Of a stretch of 64,000 nt of DNA, positions 15,499-27,200 are shown one piece after another. Source of the DNA: CAUZIR01 sp034421295 (lineage in GTDB: Bacteria > Chloroflexota > Dehalococcoidia > Lucifugimonadales > UBA2962); contig DAOUKM010000018.1 of the NCBI GenBank assembly GCA_034421295.1, forward strand, positions 27,848 to 91,847. Direction: 5' to 3'. The notes under the pieces are model-generated. The model saw only the letters and a list, made by a program, of their open reading frames with translations, did not search any database and had not been told where the DNA came from. Each line of letters starts with the position of its first letter. Within the stretch, counting starts at the first letter, position 1. The position numbers and the translations under genes are program-made.

Positions 15499-16056
15499 AT
15501 GGTTCATCGCGGGCGGAAATACGGTCAGAATTCCCTTAACCGGCTGCTGTTTCTGCTGGTCACCGGAGCCCTTGTCCTCTCCCTGTCTTGCACCAGTGAA
15601 CCCGGAGGGTCTTCTGAGCTTGAAGTAGCTCCAACGCATACTCCAATCCCCACCGTTCCGAAGGACGTAGGGGGCTGCGACCTCGATTCGGACTTGGAGG
15701 TGGATTGCCCGGGGGCCAACTTCGATGGGCAGGACCTCAGCGAGATATCGGTGGGCCACGTCGGCGCCTCCGAGGGCCGCGAAGGCGCCAACTTCTCAGA
15801 CGCGAACATCGAGGGCGCCAGCTTCGTGGGTTCCAATCTCGAAGGGGTGTTCTTCGAGGGAGCCAACGTGCGCGGCGCCAACTTCCAGGATGCCAACCTC
15901 AGGGGAGCCTCCTTCTACAAGGCTGACCTGACCGGGTCAGACTTCACCGGAGCGACCCTGGAAAACGCCGACTTTGAGGACGCTGTCTTGGAGGATGTCA
16001 TCTACTGTCGCACAAAGATGATCGACGGCCGTATGAGTGACAGAGATTGTCCGTAG
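15499..16056 (+). CDS. Pentapeptide-repeat lipoprotein (copy 2)
   Basis: This 185-residue paralogue of the preceding gene has the same layout: lipobox (LSLSC), Thr/Pro linker (PTHTPIPT), pentapeptide beta-helix (GANFSDANIEGASFVGSNLE, RGANFQDANLRGASFYKADL) and closing Cys cap (YCRTKMIDGRMSDRDCP). A Shine-Dalgarno GGAGG stands before the ATG. The tandem arrangement and shared ends show a local duplication. The repeat contents have diverged more than the caps. Confidence 0.88.
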   Translation: MVHRGRKYGQNSLNRLLFLLVTGALVLSLSCTSEPGGSSELEVAPTHTPIPTVPKDVGGCDLDSDLEVDCPGANFDGQDLSEISVGHVGASEGREGANFSDANIEGASFVGSNLEGVFFEGANVRGANFQDANLRGASFYKADLTGSDFTGATLENADFEDAVLEDVIYCRTKMIDGRMSDRDCP

Positions 16057-16210
16057 ATTCCGTAATTCGTGAACGAAAGCACAAAATTGACAACCATCTA
16101 ACCATACTCTAGGCTCCGCCTCCGAACTTAGTCCCTCTCTGTCCGCAAAAAACTCAACATAGAACTACTCTGGTCTCTGGCGTCTGGGATTGAACCCTAG
16201 GGGGTGCGAC

Positions 16211-17932
16211 ATGAAGCTTCGGTTGACCATGCTAGTCGGGATCACGGTGATTGCACTTGCCGCATTCGCCTGCGGAGGGGCGGAGGAAACCGCCGAGCCG
16301 GCGGTTCCAACCACGGCCCCGGCCGTTGAGGAGGAGGCCCCGGCACCCACGGCAACTCCAGAGCCCGTCGTCGCGGACACGCCGACCCCCGAGGTCGCCA
16401 TGGAGGCAACGGCAATCCCCGATGCCATGGACGCCATGGAAGAGGGCAAGTTCGGTGGTGAACTGCGGATAGTTTCGCAGGCAAGCATCGCTACCCTCGA
16501 CCCCAATTTCACGGGCGCATACGTGACGATTGCGGTCGCAGCCCACATCTTCGATTCGCCGTTCGGCTGGGACGAAGCACTCACCGACCAGCCGGAAATG
16601 GTCGAATCCTTTGAGGTGAGCGATGACATGCTTACCTGGACGTTCACCCTGAGAGACGGGCTGAACTTCCATGACGGCACGCAGGTCAGCGCCCAGGATG
16701 TTGTTCCCTCCTTCACCCGGTGGCTGGAAAGCTGGGACGCGGCCGCGACCTTCATGCGAGAGTTCGTGTCCGAAACCGCCATAACCGCCGTGGACGATCT
16801 GACCTTCAGCATCCACCTGGACGAGCCGTATGGTGGAGTTACCGTCGGGCTTGCCAAGCCGTGGGCGGCCGTGTTCATAATGCCCGCTCGGATATCGCAA
16901 AAGTCCGCCGCTGAGGGACTGACGCAGGAAGAGTATGTCGGCGCCGGACCCTATAAGTTCAGCTCCTGGGATCAGGGCGACAAGATAGAACTCGTGCGAT
17001 TCGAGGACTACGCTAAGGATTCGCGTCCGACGGATCTGTACACGGGGACGCAGCACGCGTACCTGGACAAGCTGATCTGGCTTGAGATTCCGGACGAAGA
17101 GACCAAGATAGCCGGCCTTGAGACGGGCGAATGGGATGTCGTAGATGGGGCTGGGCTGGACTTTTACAGCCGCCTTGTCGAGAACCCGGACATCGTTGTA
17201 CCCCTGTACAAACCTGGCCACCGAACCCAGATGGACCTCATCCCCAGCCATCCCCCGTTCGACAACACGGTGCTGCGCCGTGCCGTACAGGTTGGCGTCA
17301 ACATCGAGGACCTGATGGCTTCGCTGGGGCCGGACGACCTGTGGCAGCTTTGCCCGGCCATCTACTTCTGCAACGCGCAGTATGAGACCGACTTCGGCGC
17401 CGAAGGCTACTACAACGTCAACGACCAGGACCTCGCCCGCGAGCTTATGCAGGAGGCGGGTTACGCCGGGGAGACCATCACCTGGCTGAACCCGACCGAC
17501 TACGGCACCATCACCCCGGTCGGGATCGTCTTTAAGGCTCAGATGGAAGAGCTCGGTTTCACCATTGAGATGCCGGCGAACGACTGGTCTACCGTCATTG
17601 CCAAGCTCGGCAATACAGAGGAGTACGACGGGTTCAGCAACTGGGCCATCCACTGGTGCTGCGGCGATCCGATAGTCGACGTCGTCAGCACCGGCGGGGC
17701 GGGCTATTGGCCAAAGATCCCCAAGATCACCCGTCTGCGGAGAGAGTTCGCGCAGGCAACCGACTTTCCGACCAAGTTCAGCATCGTCGAGAGGATCCAG
17801 GAAGAGGCCTATAAGTCCGTCATTACCATCTACGGAGGCAACTTCTTCAGCATCTTCCCGCACCGGGCCGACGTAAATGGCTTTTCCATTAGAGGCCTGG
17901 CCTGGTACACGAACGCCTGGCTGGACAGGTAG
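16211..17932 (+). CDS. ABC transporter substrate-binding lipoprotein, family 5 (peptide/nickel type)
   Basis: The protein has about 573 residues from ATG 16211 (Shine-Dalgarno AGGGGGT). The signal peptide ends LAAFAC. A Pro/Thr/Glu-rich linker of about 50 residues follows (APTATPEPVVADTPTPEV), then an SBP_bac_5 domain from GKFGGELRIVSQASIATLDP. Typical elements include TWTFTLRDGLNFHDGTQVSA, VGAGPYKFSSWDQG and NTVLRRAVQVGVNIEDLM. It captures a peptide-like or other small ligand for a DppBC/OppBC-type permease. No permease genes are adjacent. The nearest pair is at 61420-63284. The ligand cannot be read from sequence. Confidence 0.93.
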   Translation: MKLRLTMLVGITVIALAAFACGGAEETAEPAVPTTAPAVEEEAPAPTATPEPVVADTPTPEVAMEATAIPDAMDAMEEGKFGGELRIVSQASIATLDPNFTGAYVTIAVAAHIFDSPFGWDEALTDQPEMVESFEVSDDMLTWTFTLRDGLNFHDGTQVSAQDVVPSFTRWLESWDAAATFMREFVSETAITAVDDLTFSIHLDEPYGGVTVGLAKPWAAVFIMPARISQKSAAEGLTQEEYVGAGPYKFSSWDQGDKIELVRFEDYAKDSRPTDLYTGTQHAYLDKLIWLEIPDEETKIAGLETGEWDVVDGAGLDFYSRLVENPDIVVPLYKPGHRTQMDLIPSHPPFDNTVLRRAVQVGVNIEDLMASLGPDDLWQLCPAIYFCNAQYETDFGAEGYYNVNDQDLARELMQEAGYAGETITWLNPTDYGTITPVGIVFKAQMEELGFTIEMPANDWSTVIAKLGNTEEYDGFSNWAIHWCCGDPIVDVVSTGGAGYWPKIPKITRLRREFAQATDFPTKFSIVERIQEEAYKSVITIYGGNFFSIFPHRADVNGFSIRGLAWYTNAWLDR

Positions 17933-17977
17933 GCTCGGACTGGTCATCCAGACGGGAACCGAATGACGTAGCCATCG

Positions 17978-18013
17978 AAGTGGGCTACGGCCTGAGACGG
18001 CCGTAGCCCACTT
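17978..18013 (+). terminator. Rho-independent terminator
   Basis: A perfect 15-bp stem (AAGTGGGCTACGGCC/GGCCGTAGCCCACTT) with a six-base loop is followed by TTGCGTTTTCT. It lies 45 bases downstream of the substrate-binding gene. Confidence 0.85.
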
Positions 18014-18213
18014 TGCGTTTTCTAGCTATGGTCAGTTCTTCTCTGAACCGCACCTGCGACCAGGCGAAGTGAAACGGCTGGCGGCATTGGGCGGGCTGGC
18101 TCGTGCCTCGAGCCCGCCGGGCAGCAGGACAAAGGTCCGCTGGTTACTCCGGCCCCGCCAGGGCAAGATGTAATGGAGCTGCGCCTCCCTCCACGGCTCC
18201 CTGGCTTCAACTC

Positions 18214-18924
18214 ATGGATATCCAACCTGCCATGACCGACCCGTACCGCTTTCAGTGGATCAGCTTTGACTGCTACGGCACGCTGATCGACTGGGAGACA
18301 GGCATTTCATCTGCTGTCGGACAGGTCCTTCTTTCGCGAGGGATAGTCAAGGGCCGATCGGAGATCCTGGCGCTCTTCGCTGAGGTGGAACCCAGGGTGC
18401 AAGACTCGCACACCTACCTGGAGTACCGAATAGTCCTCCGGGACGTAATGGCGATGATCGGCAAGGAACTCGGTATTGAGCTCACCGATTCCGAACTGTG
18501 CTGCCTGGCGGACACCCTACCGTATTGGCCGGTCTTCCCCGAAGTAGTGGGCGCCCTGAACGCACTGGGAGTCCGGCATGAGCTCGCCGTGATCTCAAAC
18601 ATTGACGACGACCTGTTCTCAAGGACCGCCGACGCGCTGAACGTAGAGTTCAGTTGCGTCGTAACCTCCCAGCAGGTGAAAAGCTACAAGCCGAACCCGC
18701 GCAACTTCGAGGTGGCCTCAGAGCGAATGGCGGTCGGAAAGGGAGGGTGGGTCCATGTGGCCGAGAGCCTGTACCACGACATAGGGCCGGCCAATCGGAT
18801 GGGCATCAACAGCGTGTGGGTAAACCGCGCCGATCGGGGAGGTGCAACGCGTCCCACCGACGCTGTACCGGACCTGGTTGTACCCGACCTGGCAAAGCTC
18901 GTGCAGGTGATGACTGCGGCGTGA
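18214..18924 (+). CDS. HAD superfamily hydrolase (haloacid dehalogenase type II-like)
   Basis: The protein has about 236 residues. Motif I (ISFDCYGTLIDWE) supplies the nucleophilic Asp. Motif II is AVISNIDDD, motif III Lys is in QQVKSYKPNP, and motif IV is HDIGPANRMGINSVWV. The order and spacing match type II haloacid dehalogenase-like proteins, which can be dehalogenases or phosphatases. The substrate is not predictable. Two candidate ATGs (18214 and 18232) lack a Shine-Dalgarno sequence. An upstream extension to 18103 is unlikely because it is Arg/Ala-rich and not family-like. Confidence 0.88.
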   Translation: MDIQPAMTDPYRFQWISFDCYGTLIDWETGISSAVGQVLLSRGIVKGRSEILALFAEVEPRVQDSHTYLEYRIVLRDVMAMIGKELGIELTDSELCCLADTLPYWPVFPEVVGALNALGVRHELAVISNIDDDLFSRTADALNVEFSCVVTSQQVKSYKPNPRNFEVASERMAVGKGGWVHVAESLYHDIGPANRMGINSVWVNRADRGGATRPTDAVPDLVVPDLAKLVQVMTAA

Positions 18925-19234
18925 CGTTCGACCTGGTCCGGCTCAGAAATCACGCTCTTGCACGATGCCCTCTCGGGCCGCCGCCCAGCCGAGAGGTACA
19001 GAGGCTTCCGACTCTCTTTCCGTGGGTTCGGTGGTCCCCGCAGAACCGACCTGTCCGACGGTCAGCCGCAGGCCCAAACCTGCTAGGGCCCATTTCACCT
19101 ACCTGTCGGGGCACATTGCGCGTACTCTGAAAAACCGGGGATAATCTCGGCAACCTACAGACGGACGCGCCAGTCCGGCTCGCCCGCAGTCAGCGCGGCC
19201 CCGCCGAATCGGCTGCTGGGGAGGACACCTCAGT
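18925..19234. other. Intergenic stretch before the antiporter gene
   Basis: This stretch holds the promoter for the antiporter and its Shine-Dalgarno sequence GGGAGG. No other feature was recognised. Confidence 0.4.
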
Positions 19235-20881
19235 TTGCACATACACGATGCCCTTTTCTCAATTGGCCTGCTAATCGTCGCAGCCAAACTCATGGAGGGC
19301 ATATTCAAGCGGTTCGGTCTGAATTCGATCATCGCATTCGCCGTCACCGGGGTCATCCTTGGCCCCGTGACTGGACTGGTCAAAACAGGGCCTGACGTAG
19401 ATTTCATCCTGGCCATCGGGATCTTCATGTTCTTCTTCCTTATCGGCCTGGAGGAGCTGGACATCAGGGGCTTCCTTTCCGCAATACGCGGTCGGATCTT
19501 CGTCGCCTCCACATTGTCCGTGGTCATATCGCTTCTGGTTTCACTGGCCGTCACCACCGATTTTCTCTTCGACCTGCGGCTGGACCTTAGCTTTATGCAG
19601 GCTCTGGGATTGGCCGGGGTGCTGTCGCTGTCCAGCCTCGGCGTGGTCGCCAAGGTGCTGATCGATGAAGGACGCCTGAAAGAAGCGGTGGGCGTCCAGA
19701 TCTTTACTGCGGTAATCATCGCCGAATTGATAGTCCTGCTCGTCGTCGGCTTTGCGATCAGCGAACATTTTTCGGCGGGCGAGCACGGTGAGACCTTAGA
19801 TTGGGCGAATGTACTGACGATCATTGGTCAGATACTTGGGTTCGCCATCGCAACGTGGTTCGTTTCTACCCGAATGCTTCCTCCTCTAATAGTTCTTCTG
19901 CATCGCATTTTGCGGGTACCTCAGCTGTCTTTTGGCTTGCTACTGGGCGGACTACTTCTGGTGGTGGTGGCAGCTGAAAAGGTGGGGCTACATGGTTCAC
20001 TGGGAGCGCTGCTGTTTGGCGCGGCCCTTTCACTTCTCCCCTATCAGGTAAGGCGCGACATCATGCCGGGCATGCGGGGTACCGCGGAAGGACTGTTTGT
20101 CCCCTTGTTCTTCGCATCTGCGGGTCTGCATCTCAGTCTGGATTTCCTAGACTTGTCGGCGGGAACAATTTTGGCTCTGGCTCTGGTGCCTTTGGCCGGA
20201 AAATTCGTAGCTGTGCTTGCCAGCGCCTACATCGCCAGGCTTCAGGCTCCCCTCGCAACGGCGGCCGGCCTGATGGCAAAGGGCGTCGCCGAGATCGCAC
20301 TCCTGATCGTGCTGCTGCAATCGGGCGCGATCGACAAGGGCATCTTCTCCCTGCTGGTGCTGGTCATGTTCGGCTACATACTCCTTACGCCAATAGGTAT
20401 CAGCTTTGCGCTAAGCAGGCTCAGGCACGCTGAAACCATCGTGGACCGAGAGAATTTGCCACCCTCCCTGTACCGCTTTGCGCTCGAGGGGATAAGGGTC
20501 AGGGACATAGTGGATCGCTCCAGGGGCCACCCGGAACCCTCTCAAACTGTGAAGAGTTTTGTCGAAAGCTGGCTGCTGCCGGAGCAGCACGACTATGTGG
20601 TTGCCGAGCGAGGCGGCTACTCGGGAATAGTCTCGCTGAGCATGTTGCGATACCTTCCACGCGGCGAATGGGACAAGACGCCACTCGCCAGAGTCCTTCG
20701 CAAGGACACGCCGCGGGCCAGCACCGAGGATTTTGTGGAGGACGCGCTGCAGCGCATGACGGAAAACTCTCTAACCGTCCTTCCGGTCACAGATTCGGAC
20801 ACGGGTGAGTTCATTGGTTCAATTTCAAGCCACGAGGTCCTTGAGATGGTGGTCATGTCCGCCCAGGGGCAAGATATCTGA
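19235..20881 (+). CDS. CPA2-family monovalent cation:proton antiporter with C-terminal CBS domains
   Basis: This 548-residue inner-membrane protein starts at TTG 19235, nine bases after GGGAGG. The first 390 residues form about 12 hydrophobic segments of the KefB/Na+-H+ exchanger fold (GLNSIIAFAVTGVILGPVTG, then GIFMFFFLIGLEELDIRG). The C-terminal 130 residues look like a CBS pair (VRDIVDRSRG and LARVLRKDTPRASTEDFVED followed by LTVLPVTDSDTGEFIGSISS), which normally bind adenine nucleotides and gate transport. There is no TrkA-N domain. Transported ions could be Na+ or K+ in exchange for H+. No neighbour helps to decide. Confidence 0.9.
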   Translation: MHIHDALFSIGLLIVAAKLMEGIFKRFGLNSIIAFAVTGVILGPVTGLVKTGPDVDFILAIGIFMFFFLIGLEELDIRGFLSAIRGRIFVASTLSVVISLLVSLAVTTDFLFDLRLDLSFMQALGLAGVLSLSSLGVVAKVLIDEGRLKEAVGVQIFTAVIIAELIVLLVVGFAISEHFSAGEHGETLDWANVLTIIGQILGFAIATWFVSTRMLPPLIVLLHRILRVPQLSFGLLLGGLLLVVVAAEKVGLHGSLGALLFGAALSLLPYQVRRDIMPGMRGTAEGLFVPLFFASAGLHLSLDFLDLSAGTILALALVPLAGKFVAVLASAYIARLQAPLATAAGLMAKGVAEIALLIVLLQSGAIDKGIFSLLVLVMFGYILLTPIGISFALSRLRHAETIVDRENLPPSLYRFALEGIRVRDIVDRSRGHPEPSQTVKSFVESWLLPEQHDYVVAERGGYSGIVSLSMLRYLPRGEWDKTPLARVLRKDTPRASTEDFVEDALQRMTENSLTVLPVTDSDTGEFIGSISSHEVLEMVVMSAQGQDI

Positions 20882-21262
20882 ATGTACGCGCCCTTCAGAA
20901 GGGTCCCGCCGTGGATGTGATCGACTCCACCCTGGCCGGTCGCTGGCGGCAGGAGTCCACATTAGATGCCGGCCCGGGGCCACGGAGTTAGAATCTTCGA
21001 AGGGCAATGACCTGATGGCGGTCCTCAGGCCGGCAGGATCAACCCGGTACACGGGAAGCACACCGGCAATGCTTACGGCCGGGTGTACAGGGCGGTATGT
21101 GAACAAGCGTCACAGGCAACTGCGAGCCAACTGGTCCGGCGTAACACTATCTACCGGCATGCAGCGGACCGACGGCAGGCTCTTAATCAATGTGCGGCCG
21201 CTCGTCACAATCGGTGGTGGCGGTTCCTCAGATGTGAGCCTGGAACAGGGAAGGAGAGACCA
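20882..21262. other. Upstream region of the polyketide synthase operon
   Basis: About 380 bases lie between the antiporter and the synthase. The synthase frame stays open back to 21083 but codes for an unlikely Arg/Gln-rich peptide, so I start the gene at ATG 21263. The inverted pair GTACAC/GTGTAC around 21048-21090 may mark structure in a leader. No clear promoter was seen. Confidence 0.4.
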
Positions 21263-24200
21263 ATGGCACTGAAGGAAAATGCCGGTCATGCGACGGAGCT
21301 GGCCTCTCCCTCAATAGATTTGAATCGGGGTACTTTCCCCACCCGAGAGCCCATAGCCATCGTAGGCATGGCCTGCAGGTTCCCTGGTGCGCCCGATCTG
21401 GCGGCCTTCTGGCGGCTGCTGGAAGGGGGCAACAACGCAGTAACGGAGGGCGTCCCGGGCTCAGGTGTCGGACGAATCGGCGAGCTCTACCCCGACGCCG
21501 AAGTCCAAAGCGACGCCTGCCGGTTCGGAGCATTCATCGAGGGTGTCGACCTGTTTGACGCGGAGTTTTTCCGCATTTCGCCCGTGGAGGCTCAACTGCT
21601 GGATCCTCAGCAACGGCTAATGCTGGAGACCAGCTGGCAGGCCCTTGAAGACGCGGGCATAGACCCAGAACGGCTAAAGGGCAGCCGTACGGGAGTCTAT
21701 ATCGGCATCAGCAACATGGACTACCGTTTCATCAACCTGGATGCCAGTCAGACCTCCGAGCCTGCCGCGAGCCTGTATACCGTAAGCGGCACCTCCCTGA
21801 ACACTGCAGCCGGCCGGGTCGCCTTTGCCCTGGGTCTGGAAGGACCCGCCATGGCGGTAGACACCGCCTGTTCCTCATCCCTGGTCGCGGTGCACCAGGC
21901 GGTCTCGGCGCTGCAGCGCGGCGAGGCGGACATGATCCTGTCAGGCGGCGTGCAGGTAAATCTCTCCGGCCGCCTGACTGAATTGCGTGCCAACGCACGG
22001 ATGTTGTCCCCCGATGGCCAGTGCAAGGCATTCGACGCCTCAGCCAACGGCTTCGTCCGGGGTGAGGGCTGCGGGATAGTGGTGATGAAGAGGCTCAGTG
22101 ACGCTGAGGCTGAAGGAGACCGAATCTGGGGACTGATCTTGGGCTCTGCGCTCAACCAAGATGGGACCAGCACCGGTCTGACGGTGCCCAGCGGACCGGC
22201 ACAGGCCAGTGTGATCACTGAGGCGCTGTCGCATGCCGGAATCCCGCCCTCGGAAGTCGACTACCTGGAGGCACACGGTACGGGCACGGAGGTTGGCGAC
22301 CCGATCGAACTGAACTCCGCCGCGGCCGTGTATGGCGAGGGAAGGAAGTCGGACAGCCCCCTGCTGGTGGGCTCCGTGAAAACGAACATCGGCCACCTAG
22401 AGCCGGCGGCCGGGGTTGCCGGGTTGATGAAGGTCATGCTGTCGATGCAGCACGGAGTAGTGCCCAAGCATCTGCACTTTAGGAACCCGAATCCCCGTGT
22501 GCAATGGGACCGGCTGCCCGTGAAGATCGTCTCTGAGTCTATGCAGTGGCCGCTCCATCCCGAGCGCCCTCGGCGTGCGGGGATAAGCGCCTACGGCTGG
22601 TCGGGGACAAACGCCCACGTCATTGTTGAAGCCTACGGGGAGACTGACCATAGCTCCGAGACAGGCCGGCAAGACCCTGGACCGGCCGGCCTGTCCCGCG
22701 ACGTTGTCATATCGATGCCCGATTCACTGGCCGGTCAGTCACCGTCCTCGGGAGAGTTCACAGGGCGGCCTGCCCGGCTTCTGCCCCTCTCGGCCAAGTC
22801 GGAGGTTGCCCTAAGGGAGCTGTCGGAGCGTTACCTGTCCTGGCTGGACGAGAGAGCCGGCAATACCATCGCCGGTGGGACCGCCGCCGACCCGGACCTG
22901 TCCGATATAGCATGGACCGCAGGCGAGGGTCGCGGGCACTTCGACTTTCGAGCCGGGCTGGTCTTTCGCGACGCCGCCTCCCTGCGAGCCGGCCTAGAGG
23001 CGGTCGCAGAGACGGAACCGGTCCCGCGGGCTCGGAAGCCCGCCAAGGTGGCCTTCGTCTTTACGGGGCAGGGTGGCCAGTGGCAGGGCATGGGTGAAGC
23101 CCTCTATCTGAGCGAACCGGCTGCCCGGGCCGTTCTCGACCGATGCGACCAGCATATCCGTCAAGAGCGAGGGGCATCCCTGCTGGATGTCATGTTCGGC
23201 AGGCCTGACGCGGCGGGTGACCTGCATGACCCGGCCTGGACTCAGCCGGCCATCTATGCCCTGGAATGCGCCCTCGCAGCCATCTGGGACGGCCTGGGAA
23301 TTAGGCCAAGCGTGGTGCTGGGTCACAGCCTGGGTGAGATAGCTGCGGCCCATGCAGCTGGGGTCTTTACCCTGGAAGAGGGGCTGCGGTTCGCCTCTAC
23401 CCGCGGTAGGTTGATGGCGTCCCTCCCCCGCGCCGGGGCGATGGCCGCCGTTTTCGCCCCGGCGCGCCGGGTACAAACGGCGGTGGACGATTGGAACGAA
23501 GCCCGCGACGGCGCAGACGTGTGCGTCGCCGTGGACAATGGCACCCACCAGGTGGTCAGCGGGCCGGTTGCGGAAGTACATGCCTTCTCCGACCGCATGG
23601 AGGAGGCGGGCATTAACGTGAGACGACTGCGGCCCTGCCCCGCCTACCACAGCCCACTGGTGGAGCCGGCCCTAGACGGCCTTGAGGCCCTGTTCCTCGA
23701 TATCGCGGCCTCTCCTCCCAAAATCCCGATGATCAGCAACGTGACGGGCGATGCCGCCGAGCCCGGCAGGGCGCTGGATGGCGCCTACTGGCGTCGCCAG
23801 GCTCGTGAACCTGTGGCCTTCAGCAAGAGCGTAGAGACGCTGTCCGGCCTGGGTGTGGACGCGGTCATCGAACTGGGTCCCCACGCGGTTCTCGGCCCCC
23901 TGGTCTCCCTGAACTGGCCGCAGGGCCAACAGGGCCTACAAGAACCGGTCGTCCTGGCAAGCCTGCTGCGCCCGGCCTCTGACGGGTCGGAGCCCGAGCG
24001 GCGTGATGCCTTTGTCCTGGCGGTCGCCGGCGCTTATGAGGCGGGCCTGCCCGTCAACTTTGCCGGCTTGTTCGCCGGGGAATCCAGGCGACGGGTTGCC
24101 CTGCCCGGCTATCCCTTTCAGCGACGGCGACACTGGGTACCGGCGCCACGTCGGGGTCGCCACAGCGATGCCCACCCCCTTCTGGGCGTCCGGCATGAGC

Positions 24201-27200
24201 TCCCCCGCGGCGAGGTAACTTTCGAGACGGAGATGTCTCCGTCGGACCCGGAGTGGCTGGACGACCACAAGGTCTTCGGACGTGTGGTCATGCCCGGCGC
24301 ACTCTACGGGGCAATGGCCGCCTCGGTGTCACAGACCGAGGGGATCGGACCGGTCGTCGAGGAGCTGCAGCTGCACAGCCCCCTGGTCTTCCCTGAGCAG
24401 GACGAACAGAGCGAGGCGGAGGCCCCAGGCCGGCGGATTCAGGTGCTTATTGACAGCGCAAAAGGAAGTGAGCCCCGAAGCTTCGAGGTGTTCAGCAGGG
24501 GGCCTGGCGAAGAGGGTTGGACACTGCACGCGGAGGGCAGGTTGGCCCCGGATATGGGGCGACCGGGCTCTCGGGAGAGAGTGGACCTACGCGCCCTCAC
24601 GGCCGGGCTGCAACCACAGGACCTGCGTGCCTACTACCGGGCCAAGGAGGCCACCGGGATAGATTTTGGCCCACGCTTCCGGTCCCTGGAAGCCCTATGG
24701 GGCAGTCCCGGTGAGACGGTCGGAGAGGTCTCCCTGCATGAAACCGTGGAAGAGAGTGCCGTCCCGATGCACCCTCTGCTATTGGACGGCTGCTTCCAGG
24801 TGCTATCGGCGGCCCGTGACCTGACCGGTTTCGGGAGCGACGCCACCTACCTGCCTTTCGCCTGGGAGCGCCTGTGGCTCAGCGGCCCCCTTCCCCGGCG
24901 GCTCGTCTGCCATGCCCGTATGAGGGAAATCGACCTGACAGCGACCTCGGAACCAGGATCTACAGGACGACCGGAAACCCTGACAGGCGACCTGTGGTTC
25001 TACGATCAGCAAGGAGCCGCGGTCGGAGGGTTGTCGGGATTCACCGTGAAGCGGGCTACGCGCGCTGCACTCCTTTCCGCCTCGGAGGGAGTGCAGGACA
25101 TGCTCTACGAGATGGTCTGGCGGCAGCGCCCACTGGTCGGCGGGCTAGAGTCCGCCGATGCCCTGGCCGGGCCGACGGCGGTCAGTGAGGGCATGAGCCC
25201 GTTTGCAGACTACCTGTCTGGCGAGGGCGTCGCAGTAGACGACCGGGTCATGCTCCTGAGCGATTTGGAGCGCCTGTCCCGCTCCTACTCCCTGGCGGCT
25301 CTGGAGAAGCTGGGCTGGGAACGCCGCAGGGGCGAGGTGGTCGAGGCCGAGGCCCTCAGAGACCTGCTTGAGGTTGAACCGCAGCACTCCAAGCTGGTGG
25401 GACGTTTGCTCCGGCTGCTGAGGGACGGTGGTGTGCTCGGTGAGGCGGAAGGGAAGGCAGGATACGTCGTTTTGGTCGGTGCCGGCGATCCCTTGCCCGA
25501 CGAGGCGCTGGCCGACCCGGAGGCCTTCGCGGACAAGGTGGCTGAACTATATCCCCACGGCCACAACGAGCTGGGCCTGATACGGCGGAGCGGCATCGCG
25601 CTTGCGGGCGGGCTGAAGGGGACTGTCGACCCCCTGGAGATCCTCTTTCGAAGTGAGGGACCCGGGGTAACCGAGTACTACTTTGTTGCACCCGCTTCGC
25701 GTGCGTCCAACCGACTCCTGGCTGATGCCGTCTCCCAGACGGTGAGGGACTGGGCAGACGGACGACGCCTGCGCGTGCTGGAGGTCGGCGCAGGCACCGG
25801 ATCGGCTACGTCAGTTGTACTGCCTGTGCTCCCGGCAGAGTGCGATTACACGTTCACAGATATCTCGGCCGGCTTTTTTGCCGAGGCCGAAGGCCGCTTC
25901 GGTAATTCTGAAATACCAATGGAATACCGGCCACTGGACATCGAGAGGGAACCGTCAGGCCAGGGGTTCGAATCCCATGCCTATGACCTGATTATTGCGG
26001 CAAACGTGCTTCACGCCACCCGCGATCTGGGCGAGACCCTGGCACACTGCCGCGAGCTGCTGGCGCCCTGTGGCAAGTTAATTGCCCTGGAGAATATGCG
26101 TGGCCGCGGCTGGCAGGACATCACCTTTGGTCTGCTGGACGGCTGGTGGCGATTCGCCGACGAATACCGGCCGGCCCACGCAATGGCCTCTCCATCGGTA
26201 TGGCATCAGGCACTGATGGAGTCGGGCTACAGCGAGGTCAGTTTCGTTGGTACGGAGGGTGCCGAGGAAGGCGGGCCCTTCGGCTCCAGCGTTTTTCTCG
26301 CGCAGGGCCCTGTAGAGATTGCCCCGCCTCCCGGGTTATGGGTCATATGCTCGGAAGGCGGCGGTATGGGCCTTCAACTGGCGACGGAGCTGGCTGGCAG
26401 AAACCAGACCGCTGTTCTGGCTGGATCGCTTCAGTCAGCTGAAACGCGGGCAGGAGAGGGAAACATTTTCAGGAGGGCCATAGGGACCGACTGCCGGAAA
26501 TCATGGCAAGCGCTCCTTGAGGAACTTCCCGAAGACATCCAGCTTCAAGGTGTGCTGCACCTGAGTGCACTTGATGGGCACGGGCCGGATGCCTCCACGG
26601 ACCAGATGCGGGAGGACGCAAAAGGTGCCGGGGGTAGCGCTCTGGCCCTGGTGCAGGCCCTGCTGGATGCGGATGTTGCTCCAGACAGAGGCCTGTGGTT
26701 CATCACGCTTGGGGCGCAGGCCCTTGAGCGCAGCTACATGCGCGAGAGCGCAGGGCAGCTGGCCGGGGCGACCCTATGGGGCTTCGGAAGGGTGGTGGCG
26801 CGAGAGGCAGGGCATCTTCGCCCGCGAATGCTGGACCTTGACCCCGCCGATCCGGCGGAGATCACCCGCCTGGTTGATGAGCTGATGCATCCCGATCAGG
26901 AGGCCCAGGTCGCTTACCGGGATGGCGACCGCCTTGCCGCTCGCCTCATCCGAGGCGGCACATCGAGGAAGAGACTGGACCTGCCGGAGGGATCGGACTG
27001 GCGTCTCATGCCCGATGACCAGGGAGAACTGGAGGGGCTGCACGCAGAGCCTGCACCTGATCAGCCCCTGGAATCTGGCCAGGTTCGAGTGGCAGTGGAC
27101 GCGGTCGGTTTGAACTTCCTCGACGTCCTGCTCAGCATGGGAGTCTTGAGTTCCACAGAACCAAAGTTGGGCGAGGAATTCTGCGGACGAATAGTGGAGG

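Noticed and set aside
16232..17947. 571-residue minus-strand frame
   Set aside because: It is antisense to a clear family 5 binding protein and has no domain of its own.
21083..21262. 60-residue N-terminal extension of the synthase
   Set aside because: The extension has no family similarity, and ATG 21263 has a strong Shine-Dalgarno sequence.
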